A stretch of 6,515 bases of DNA, taken from positions 1 to 6,515 of the forward strand of contig CAMNDE010000129.1 in the NCBI GenBank assembly GCA_946534895.1, written 5' to 3'. The notes beneath the pieces were generated by a model that worked only from the letters and a program-made list of their open reading frames with translations, was not told the DNA's origin and ran no database searches. Positions 1 through 5,642 of this stretch are shown one piece after another (the stretch's first letter is position 1; each line of letters opens with the position of its first letter). The translations under genes and the position numbers were made by a program. The stretch comes from UBA2943 sp946534895 (GTDB taxonomy: Bacteria; Bacillota; Clostridia; Christensenellales; Aristaeellaceae).

Positions 1-291
1 CCGCCAGGCATGTTCCAGCTCATCGGAGGAAATGCCGTAGCAGAGCATGACATCAGCATAGTACATGAGCACGTCTGCCATTTCCTCCACCAGGGCATGA
101 CGCAGCGCGGGATCCTGAAGGGCGGCTTCTTCGCCGTGCTTTTTCACAATGTCCGCGACTTCGCCGATCTCTCCGATCATCCAGAGCATGCTGTGCTTTC
201 CGGTACCGGGCTCCAGCGGCTCCCAGCGATCGGCGTATCGGGCGTGCAGCTCCTTCTGCAGGTCGAGCATGTCATCTACGGAAAAGGCCAA
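1..291 (-). CDS. MazG-like nucleotide pyrophosphohydrolase, N-terminal 97 residues (cut by window edge)
   Basis: This is an all-alpha NTP pyrophosphohydrolase of the MazG-like type. Such enzymes hydrolyse (d)NTPs to the monophosphate plus pyrophosphate in the cytoplasm, often as house-cleaning of non-canonical nucleotides. The signature ExxE (E41, E44) followed 25 residues later by ExxD (E70, D73) is visible. It lies in helices reading MLWMIGEIGEVADIVKK and VEEMADVLMYYADV, which resemble small clostridial MazG-like proteins. I chose a TTG start at 291 because AGAAGGA lies 7 bases upstream and the protein then begins MAFSVDDM. The ATG at 293 is out of frame and stops after eight codons, and the in-frame ATG at 270 has no good ribosome site. 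The gene is last in view of a five-gene operon, 15 bases after the GH4 stop. The frame is open to base 1, so the C-terminus is outside the window. The family is clear but the substrate is not. Confidence 0.85.
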   Translation of the reverse strand, partial: MAFSVDDMLDLQKELHARYADRWEPLEPGTGKHSMLWMIGEIGEVADIVKKHGEEAALQDPALRHALVEEMADVLMYYADVMLCYGISSDELEHAWR

Positions 292-298
292 TGTTCAT

Positions 299-305
299 TC
301 CTTCT
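299..305 (-). promoter_or_regulatory. Ribosome binding site deciding the TTG start of the MazG-like gene
   Basis: On the minus strand AGAAGGA is followed by 7 bases and then TTG at 291-289. The site falls just after the TGA of the GH4 gene, in the 15-base gap. It supports the TTG start over the in-frame ATG at 270. Confidence 0.65.
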
Positions 306-306
306 T

Positions 307-1827
307 TCAGCTTTTGGCGGCGGGCCGTTCCTTGGCTTTGTCCGCTTCGGCGGCGTTCTTTCTCGCACTTTCCTTGTCCCGGGCCATTTCCTCCACGGTC
401 TTGACATGAAGCCGGGCGGCACCTTCTGTCACAATGGGCGGGATCAGGGTGCCGTTTTCTTCTGCCTGCTTCCAGCGCAGCTTGGCGCGCTCAATCTCCT
501 CGGCGTACTGGGGCAGCCACTGGGCCTGAGCGATGAGCATTTCGTCCACCATCTGCCAGATTTCCGGGGGATTGCAGACGGCGCCCACCAGCGGATCCAT
601 CATCATGGCCTGGCGCAGAAGCTGGATATCCCCGTGCGCGCCGGCTTCCACGGCCAGGCGCTGGACGGTGATATTGGACATGCAGCAGGCGGCGGGGCCC
701 AGGGGCATGTCGCCCAGCACCGGGATCTGGATGCCGAAGGTGTTGACGTAGCCGGGCACCTCCACCACGCAGTCCGGCGGCAGGTTGGTGATGCAGCCGT
801 GATTGATTACATTGAAGTGTCCGCGGTACACGCGGCCGGTCTCAATGGACTCAATGATGTAGCTTCCGTGCTCCTGGCTGCGCTGATCGGCGGCATAGGT
901 CATGGGCGGCTCCTTGAGCCAGTTCGGGAAATCGGTTTCGAACCAGTTGCGGCCTTCGCGGCATACGCGCAGGTATCCGCCGGTCTCGCCGTTGATCCAG
1001 ACGCCCAGGTCAATCCAGTTCCGGATTTCACCGGTGCGCTTGCGGTACCACGGCACATACTCGGAGAGATGTCCGTTGCTTTCGGTGGAGAAATAGCCGA
1101 AGCGCTTCATCATGTCAATGCGGACCTTTTCCGTCTGGGCGACCTCCGGGTCTGCCATGAGCGCGTCCAGCAGTTTGCCGTTGAGCTCCTCGCCGTTGTG
1201 CTTGATGGACAGATACCAGGTCATATGGTTGATGCCGGCGCAGATGATGTCAATCTCTTCCTGCTTGTAGCCCAGCACCTTGGCGATGAGCCTGTGGCCG
1301 CCCTGCACGCCGTGGCACAGGCCCACGGTGGGCACGCCGCCGTAGGTGTTGCAGTACCAGGTCACCATGGCGTTGGGATTGGTGTAGTTGAGCAGCATGC
1401 AGCCCGGGGCGGCCACTTCGCGGATGTCCCGGCACATGCCTTCCAGCATGGCGATATCGCGCTGGGCATACATGATGCCGCCGGCGCAGAGCGTGTCGCC
1501 CACGCACTGGTCCACGCCGTACTTGAGCGGAATGTCCACGTCCAGCTCAAAGGCGTCCAGGAGGCCGATGCGCGCGCAGTCAATGACATAATTGGCGTCC
1601 TTAAGCGCTTCCCGCCGGTCCAGCGTGGCCTGAATGCGGATATCCAGTCCGTTGGAGTCAATATCGCGCTGGCAGAGCTGGGTGACCATGTCCAGGTTAC
1701 GCTGGTTGATGTCCATGAAGGCGACGCGGATATGGGCAAATTCCGGCACCGAGAGCAGGTCCCGGAGAAGACCGCGGGTAAATCCGATGGATCCCGCGCC
1801 GATGAAGGTAATCTTGATGTTGCGCAT
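307..1827 (-). CDS. GH4 family glycosidase, MelA-like (alpha-galactosidase or related non-phospho-glycosidase)
   Basis: This is a cytoplasmic NAD- and divalent-metal-dependent glycoside hydrolase of family 4, which uses a redox/elimination mechanism. Visible parts are an N-terminal Rossmann motif (GAGSIGF, residues 10-16), an acidic residue ending the second strand (MDIN, D39), NYTNPNAM (147-154), the metal-ligand Cys171 in CHGVQGG and the metal-ligand His201 in GINHMTWYL. The C-terminal half has MelA-like blocks (LPPDCVVEVPGYV, 349-361; VEAGAHGD, 393-400; MDPLVGAV, 410-417). The CHxVQ type of metal site fits enzymes acting on unphosphorylated alpha-galactosides or alpha-uronides rather than 6-phospho-glycosides. 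Canonical MelA has CHSVQ, so the exact sugar is uncertain. At 506 residues it is longer than the usual 430-480, with a charged Lys/Glu/Ala-rich tail from about residue 445. The ATG at 1827 has AAAGGAG 6 bases upstream. It sits 12 bases after the SDR stop. No sugar transporter is next to it. Confidence 0.92.
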   Translation of the reverse strand: MRNIKITFIGAGSIGFTRGLLRDLLSVPEFAHIRVAFMDINQRNLDMVTQLCQRDIDSNGLDIRIQATLDRREALKDANYVIDCARIGLLDAFELDVDIPLKYGVDQCVGDTLCAGGIMYAQRDIAMLEGMCRDIREVAAPGCMLLNYTNPNAMVTWYCNTYGGVPTVGLCHGVQGGHRLIAKVLGYKQEEIDIICAGINHMTWYLSIKHNGEELNGKLLDALMADPEVAQTEKVRIDMMKRFGYFSTESNGHLSEYVPWYRKRTGEIRNWIDLGVWINGETGGYLRVCREGRNWFETDFPNWLKEPPMTYAADQRSQEHGSYIIESIETGRVYRGHFNVINHGCITNLPPDCVVEVPGYVNTFGIQIPVLGDMPLGPAACCMSNITVQRLAVEAGAHGDIQLLRQAMMMDPLVGAVCNPPEIWQMVDEMLIAQAQWLPQYAEEIERAKLRWKQAEENGTLIPPIVTEGAARLHVKTVEEMARDKESARKNAAEADKAKERPAAKS

Positions 1828-1839
1828 ACAATGCTCCTT

Positions 1840-2541
1840 TCAGGTGGAAGAGTGCTTTCGCGAGATGGCGGGCATGGCGGGTTCGATCCGGATGACGGGC
1901 GTGAGCATGTGTTCCGGCTGGCTCAGGGCATACAGGAGCGCGCGGGCCACATCCTCCGGGTCCAGGCAGGCTTCTTTCCGGTCCGCGGGCTGAAAGTCCG
2001 CGCTGCGGTAGAGTCCGGTGCGGGTCAGATCCGGTTCGAGGGTGATCACCTTCAGACCATACTTGCGGTTTTCAGCAAGCAGGGAGGCGGCAAAGGAGGA
2101 GAGGGCGGCCTTGGTGGCGCCGTAGGCGGCGCCTCGGGGACTGGGATGCTCGGCGGTGACGGAGGAGACAAAGACCACGGTGCCGCGCGCCTTTTTCAGG
2201 TCCCGCAGGAGATGCTGGGTCAGGATCATGGGCGCTTCCAGGTTCACCCGGACCATGCTCCGGATTTTCTCCGGCCCCACTTCCTCGTGCAGGCCGTAAT
2301 ATGCGCAGCCCGCACAGTGGATCAGCATCTGAATCCCGTGCAAATGCCGGATGCGGTCCGTTTCCTCGAGCATATGTCGTGTATCGGTCAGGTCCAGGAC
2401 CACGGGGTGGAAGCGCGGATCATCCGGCGTGTCCTCCGGAAAGGTCCTGCCGAATCCCCAGATTTCGTGGCCCTGGGTGAGGAGCATGCGGCAGATGCTT
2501 TTCCCGATGCCGGAGGAGGCACCGGTCAGGAGAACGTTCAT
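1840..2541 (-). CDS. Short-chain dehydrogenase/reductase (classical SDR), 233 aa
   Basis: This is a cytoplasmic NAD(P)(H)-dependent oxidoreductase of the classical SDR family. The cofactor motif TGASSGIG is at residues 6-13, LDLTD at 49-53 contacts the adenine ring, and HCAG (75-78) takes the place of the usual NNAG. N100, S127, Y140 and K144 (YGATK) form the catalytic set. Arg32 just after strand 2 (GFGRT) suggests NADP(H) rather than NAD(H), which is an inference. The usual PG motif after strand 6 reads EPDLTRTG, a small departure. The length is normal for a single-domain SDR. I chose the ATG at 2541 over the in-frame ATG at 2556 because GGGAGGA lies 6 bases before it and overlaps the earlier ATG. 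The start overlaps the stop of the radical SAM gene by four bases (ATGA), indicating translational coupling. The substrate cannot be told from sequence. Confidence 0.92.
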   Translation of the reverse strand: MNVLLTGASSGIGKSICRMLLTQGHEIWGFGRTFPEDTPDDPRFHPVVLDLTDTRHMLEETDRIRHLHGIQMLIHCAGCAYYGLHEEVGPEKIRSMVRVNLEAPMILTQHLLRDLKKARGTVVFVSSVTAEHPSPRGAAYGATKAALSSFAASLLAENRKYGLKVITLEPDLTRTGLYRSADFQPADRKEACLDPEDVARALLYALSQPEHMLTPVIRIEPAMPAISRKHSST

Positions 2542-3572
2542 GTGGATTCCTCCCATCGGAAAATGCGCTCGCGCGGAATGTGGGGCGTGAGCAGTCCCAG
2601 CAGGTATTCCTCCATCTCCGAGGCCAGGGCGGGCGGATACTGGTAATACCCGCTCACCTGTTCAAAGGGGAACTGGACCACGGCGGAATCCGGACAGGCG
2701 CGGCGCATGGGCCGCAGATACTCGCCGGAAATGCGGAAGGACCCGATGGACACATCCCGGAGACAGTCCATGCCCTGTACGCCGAGGCGCGCGCGCAGGG
2801 CGCAGACGAGTTCCGCATACGCTTCGCGCCAGGCATTTACATAGATCATGGGATCCAGGCAGATGCGGACGGGATGTCCGCGCTCAAGGGCCGTTTCCGC
2901 CGCGGTAAGCCGTGCGGCCAGGGAAGGCGTGCCGTGCTCAAAGGCATGAATCACGCTGTCCGGGGACAGGGTGAAGGCGAAGATCAGGCGCGGGGACGGC
3001 TCAAGGCTTCGGAGCAGAGGCATGCACGCGCTCTTGGTGCGCACCTCGATCTTCAGTCCGGGATGCGTGTCCAGAAAGCCGCGGAACGCGTGAATATATC
3101 CCGTGAGCGGCTCCAGCGCGGCCAGGTCCGTGTCATAGGAAATGCACAGGTAGACGCTGTGCATGTTCAGCATGTCCTCCAGTTCCCGGAAGTAGTCCTC
3201 CAGGTTCACGAACAGCGCAAGGTTGCCTGTGGGATACATGCCCTTGAGATAGCAGTAATCGCAGTCAAAGGGGCAGTTCATGCACAGGGACGTGTAGCAG
3301 AAGTGGTCTTCGCCGAAATTCTGGCAGACAGGCGCGCCGGGATAGATAAGGCGTCCTGTCCGTTTTCCGAGAATCAGGGCCTGGCTCGCGTGCTGAAGCC
3401 GGACGGACTGGCGGGGGCGGTTGAACACATCCTTCCAGTGGTGCACGGGGATGACGGCGGCGCCGGGGAAATGTCCGAGGATCTGACGGACAGAGGGCAG
3501 CTCTTCCAGGCCATTCTCCAGATAGATGTGCTCAAACGGTCTGTGTATAAAGCCGGGTTCGGATGCAGACAA
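2538..3572 (-). CDS. Spore-photoproduct-lyase-like radical SAM protein lacking the SPL catalytic Cys
   Basis: This is a radical SAM protein of the SplB (spore photoproduct lyase) type, 344 residues against 342 in B. subtilis SPL. Numbered from the TTG start, C100, C104 and C107 (CPFDCDYCYL) form the CxxxCxxC cluster site typical of SPL. Both neighbouring tyrosines (Y106, Y108) are kept. Further SPL-like blocks are VRTK (177-180, SPL VTK) and SVIHAFEHGTPSL (206-218, SPL YVIKNFEPGTSPL). SPL has SCTSDIVGID around its hydrogen-donor Cys141; here the aligned stretch is SYDTDLAALE, with Tyr146 in place of that Cys and another Cys at 143. The protein may therefore not repair spore photoproduct, or may do so differently. 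The longer ATG start at 3623 lacks a ribosome site and would overlap the upstream gene by 92 bases. TTG at 3572 has AAGGA 5 bases upstream and an overlap of 41. The family assignment is firm; the function is open. Confidence 0.86.
   Translation of the reverse strand: MSASEPGFIHRPFEHIYLENGLEELPSVRQILGHFPGAAVIPVHHWKDVFNRPRQSVRLQHASQALILGKRTGRLIYPGAPVCQNFGEDHFCYTSLCMNCPFDCDYCYLKGMYPTGNLALFVNLEDYFRELEDMLNMHSVYLCISYDTDLAALEPLTGYIHAFRGFLDTHPGLKIEVRTKSACMPLLRSLEPSPRLIFAFTLSPDSVIHAFEHGTPSLAARLTAAETALERGHPVRICLDPMIYVNAWREAYAELVCALRARLGVQGMDCLRDVSIGSFRISGEYLRPMRRACPDSAVVQFPFEQVSGYYQYPPALASEMEEYLLGLLTPHIPRERIFRWEEST
2548..2554 (-). promoter_or_regulatory. Ribosome binding site of the SDR gene, inside the end of the radical SAM gene
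   Basis: GGGAGGA on the minus strand lies 6 bases before the ATG at 2541. It fixes that start and shows that the ATG at 2556 is too close to the site to be used. It lies within the last codons of the upstream gene, as expected for coupled translation. Confidence 0.7.
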
Positions 3573-4398
3573 GGACGTCCTTTCCCTCCTTTCGTCCAGG
3601 CACGGGCAGCCGGTCCTGGTCATGGAATTCCCGGATCATGTCCTCCCAGGGAAAACCGGTGAGCCGGGCATAGCGGTGCATCTGCCGGAGCTGAATGGCC
3701 ATGGTTTCCGAGCACCGCATTTCCTGTATCAGCACTTCAAGGGCGTCATCCCCGGCCGGATTTACCGGGCCCGGCAGCTGATGCGCGTAGGCTCCATAGT
3801 CCTCCAGAATCTCCAGCACGGCATCCAGATGCGCTTCGCCCCCGGCGCGCAGGCTTTCCGGGGTCACGCTTTCGCCTCCCGTGTCCGTGGCATAGCGCAG
3901 AAACAGCATCTGATGCGGGCCCAGGTACAGGCGCGCGGCTGCGCAGACAGCGGCGCTTTCCATGTCATAGAGCGCCGGCATGGTATTTTGCCGCATCGCG
4001 TCAAGCTCCCGGGAACTCAGGACCCGGGCGCCGGTGAGCAGGTCCGACTCGGGAAGCCGGGTACGGAAGATCATGTCCGGGTAATACCGGAACCCGCTGG
4101 CCAAGTCCTGCAGCGCATGGATCCGGTACAGGCATCCCAGTGGTGCGCGCTCCGTGTCCAGGGAAGCACAGCTGCCAAGACATGCTAGGACATCCTGCGG
4201 GCAAATGCCTGATGCGTTAAGCACGGCGGATGTGCAGGCCGCGGCGGCATAGGGCCCGGGACCGGTGAGCGTCAATATGAGATGCCCGGATGGTGAAATC
4301 CAGGAGCGGAAGGGTCCGGATGAGGGACGGGCACGCAGCGACAGCGCGTCAATGAGCGGCGCGGCCTCGGCGTGCAGGGCCATGAACAGATGAATCAT
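3532..4398 (-). CDS. MTA/SAH-nucleosidase-like (PNP/UDP phosphorylase superfamily) protein with C-terminal extension
   Basis: This is a purine nucleosidase/phosphorylase-fold protein closest to 5'-methylthioadenosine/S-adenosylhomocysteine nucleosidase (MTAN). MTAN releases adenine from MTA, SAH or 5'-deoxyadenosine in the cytoplasm. The three MTAN catalytic acids can be aligned: E11 (MALHAEAAPL, E. coli Glu12), E147 in YDMESAAV (Glu174) and D172 in RYATDTGG (Asp197). MTAN proteins are about 230 residues. This one has 288, with an extra tail of roughly 90 residues from about 195, largely charged and probably helical, that I do not recognise. The ATG at 4398 has GGAGG 5 bases upstream. Earlier in-frame ATGs (4470, 4428) lie at or upstream of the promoter and are not used. 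It is the first gene of the operon and overlaps the radical SAM gene by 41 bases. A nucleosidase beside a radical SAM enzyme suggests removal of 5'-deoxyadenosine, which is an inference. Confidence 0.82.
   Translation of the reverse strand: MIHLFMALHAEAAPLIDALSLRARPSSGPFRSWISPSGHLILTLTGPGPYAAAACTSAVLNASGICPQDVLACLGSCASLDTERAPLGCLYRIHALQDLASGFRYYPDMIFRTRLPESDLLTGARVLSSRELDAMRQNTMPALYDMESAAVCAAARLYLGPHQMLFLRYATDTGGESVTPESLRAGGEAHLDAVLEILEDYGAYAHQLPGPVNPAGDDALEVLIQEMRCSETMAIQLRQMHRYARLTGFPWEDMIREFHDQDRLPVPGRKEGKDVLVCIRTRLYTQTV
3578..3592 (-). promoter_or_regulatory. Purine-rich ribosome binding region before the TTG start of the radical SAM gene
   Basis: On the minus strand AAAGGAGG (3592-3585) and then AAGGA (3582-3578) precede TTG at 3572-3570, leaving 12 and 5 bases respectively. 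The next in-frame ATG is codon 98, inside the cluster region, so the start must lie here or at the poorly supported ATG at 3623. The region is inside the coding end of the nucleosidase gene. Confidence 0.6.
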
Positions 4399-4403
4399 GA
4401 TTG

Positions 4404-4408
4404 CCTCC
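4404..4408 (-). promoter_or_regulatory. Ribosome binding site of the nucleosidase-like gene
   Basis: GGAGG on the minus strand lies 5 bases before the ATG at 4398. With transcription predicted to start near 4420, the leader is only about 22 bases, so the in-frame ATGs further upstream cannot be starts. Confidence 0.75.
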
Positions 4409-4426
4409 GGTGAAGTTTCTGCCTGC

Positions 4427-4455
4427 ATTATAGTCTTGCCGGGTGCGGGGGTCAA
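4427..4455 (-). promoter_or_regulatory. Sigma-A type promoter of the five-gene operon
   Basis: Read on the minus strand, TTGACC (4455-4450) is followed by exactly 17 bases and then a perfect TATAAT (4432-4427). Transcription should start near 4420, about 22 bases before the nucleosidase ATG. The promoter sits directly after the terminator of the upstream gene, so the five downstream genes form their own transcription unit. I see no clear operator or repeat around it. Confidence 0.82.
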
Positions 4456-4469
4456 TCCGGGGAAATGCA

Positions 4470-4499
4470 AAGAAAAATGGCTGCCGGATGGCAGCCATT
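4470..4499 (-). terminator. Intrinsic terminator after the P-loop/CYTH gene
   Basis: On the minus strand a perfect 10-bp stem (AATGGCTGCC with GGCAGCCATT, 4499-4490 and 4485-4476) encloses the four-base loop ATCC. The stem end overlaps and continues into a T-rich run (TTTTTCTTT, about 4478-4470). It begins one base after the TGA of the P-loop/CYTH gene and separates it from the next operon. Confidence 0.92.
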
Positions 4500-4500
4500 G

Positions 4501-5613
4501 TCATGCTTCGTCTTCCTCCGGAGGACGCATGGCCAGGGAGGAATTCCGGTAGGCTTCCTGCCCGGTCACTTCCCGGAGCACGTGGATCTCGGGCGGGAAC
4601 TGGGCCGTGGCATTGCGGTCGCTCAGGGAAATCTTGGCGATGGCCTGGCGCGACCAGAAGGGGTACAGGTCCACCTCAATGGCCTGGGACTTGCCCGTGA
4701 TGACATAGCGGGTTTTGCGGATCTGGCGCCGGGAGGTGTCCGCGTTCATCATGAGCTGCAGATACTCGTCCTGGCTGAGACGGCGCTCGGTTTCCACACG
4801 CTTGCCTTCCGGCGTGGTGCGCTTGGTCATCTCATAGTACAGGAAATGCCCGTCTTCGCCGCGCTGGCGGATGCGCGTGTCGCCGCCGTCCGTTGGCTGC
4901 AGATAGGTCTGGATGATCTCCACCTTGCGGCAGCCCGGCAGGCTTTCCAGCCATGCCGTGTCCGGGTAGCGGATGAGGAACTTGCGCTCGTCGGCATAGA
5001 TGTCCTCAGCGCCGAGAAGACGGCTGATTTCCTCCAGAAGACGGTGCATTTTCCGGTCGAACCCGGTGGAGTTGTCGATAATCTTCATGTGCGGATGCCC
5101 GGACCAGGCCGCGATCAGGCGGTCGTCCAGCTTCACCGCTTCCTCGGCGGTCTCATAGCGCGCGGCGTTGTTGGCGGAGGAGTAGGCTTCCAGGGCGCCG
5201 TTGGCCGCGGTGACCAGATGAAAGACGCCGTCATAGTTGTCCCGCAGCTCGATCTCGTGCAGGTCCAGGTACCGGAGCACCTCGTCAAACTCCTCCTGGG
5301 TCATGTAGGCCTTGTTGTCCATGGCGCCGCGGTCGCAGACGATCAGGATTTTCTGGGCCTGCTCGCCCATGGTCTGGGCGGCCTGCATGAACAGCTCTTC
5401 TTTCTTGATCTGCAGGGCCATCTGGACCTTCTGGTATTCCAGGTTGGTGCCGCAGGTCCAGGGCGCCACGCCGCCGGAAATGAATTCCGTGGCGGTCTCG
5501 GGAATGAACAGAACCCGGTAGCCGCGCGCGGAAAACGCGTTCTGGATCCAGCTCATGGCGGTGGTCTTGCCGGCGCAGGGACCGCCCGTGATCACAATTT
5601 TCTGTATCAGCAT
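4501..5613 (-). CDS. AAA_28-type P-loop NTPase fused to a CYTH domain (TTD14-like)
   Basis: This two-domain cytoplasmic protein has 370 residues. The N-terminal part is a P-loop NTPase/kinase-like domain: Walker A GGPCAGKTT (10-18), the ETATEF element (39-44) and a Walker-B-like strand ending in CDRGAMD (93-99). From about residue 206 a CYTH (triphosphate tunnel) domain follows. It has ERKFLI (209-214), the basic TRIRQR (246-251), LYYEMTKR (258-265), ERR (276-278), IEVDLY (312-317) and a final LREVTG (346-351). The first Glu of the ExExK signature is replaced (ADERK). CYTH enzymes bind triphosphate compounds such as ThTP, polyphosphate or nucleotides. The same domain pairing occurs in the animal GTP-binding protein TTD14. 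The bacterial function is not known to me. The ATG at 5613 is preceded by AGAGG 8 bases upstream, 29 bases after the CatA-like gene, and the gene is closed by a strong terminator. The domain calls are firm; the substrate is unknown. Confidence 0.9.
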   Translation of the reverse strand: MLIQKIVITGGPCAGKTTAMSWIQNAFSARGYRVLFIPETATEFISGGVAPWTCGTNLEYQKVQMALQIKKEELFMQAAQTMGEQAQKILIVCDRGAMDNKAYMTQEEFDEVLRYLDLHEIELRDNYDGVFHLVTAANGALEAYSSANNAARYETAEEAVKLDDRLIAAWSGHPHMKIIDNSTGFDRKMHRLLEEISRLLGAEDIYADERKFLIRYPDTAWLESLPGCRKVEIIQTYLQPTDGGDTRIRQRGEDGHFLYYEMTKRTTPEGKRVETERRLSQDEYLQLMMNADTSRRQIRKTRYVITGKSQAIEVDLYPFWSRQAIAKISLSDRNATAQFPPEIHVLREVTGQEAYRNSSLAMRPPEEDEA

Positions 5614-5642
5614 AATGGAGACCTCTCCTTTCCGGTGGGGGA

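Noticed and set aside
10..2646. Plus-strand open frame of 878 codons
   Set aside because: It lies exactly codon-opposite the MazG-like, GH4 and SDR genes, which all share one frame. Its stops would require TTA, CTA or TCA codons in those genes, which this GC-rich genome rarely uses. The translation shows no recognisable domain (His/Gly/Ala/Val-rich), while the minus-strand proteins carry full family motifs.
3573..3623. Longer start (ATG at 3623) for the radical SAM protein
   Set aside because: There is no convincing ribosome site before it, and it would overlap the nucleosidase gene by 92 bases. The extra 17 residues precede the point where SPL homology begins.
2580..3662. Plus-strand open frame of 360 codons
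   Set aside because: It is in codon register with the radical SAM gene on the other strand and is explained by the same avoidance of TTA, CTA and TCA. No domain or ribosome site was seen.
3526..4188. Plus-strand open frame of 220 codons
   Set aside because: It is codon-opposite the nucleosidase-like gene and has low-complexity shadow composition with no family motif.
5617..5628. Small inverted repeat GGAGACCTCTCC over the ribosome site of the P-loop/CYTH gene
   Set aside because: The transcript could form a 4-bp stem (GGAG/CTCC) around an AGGT loop containing part of the ribosome site. Such a short stem is likely to be chance and too weak to call a regulatory element.
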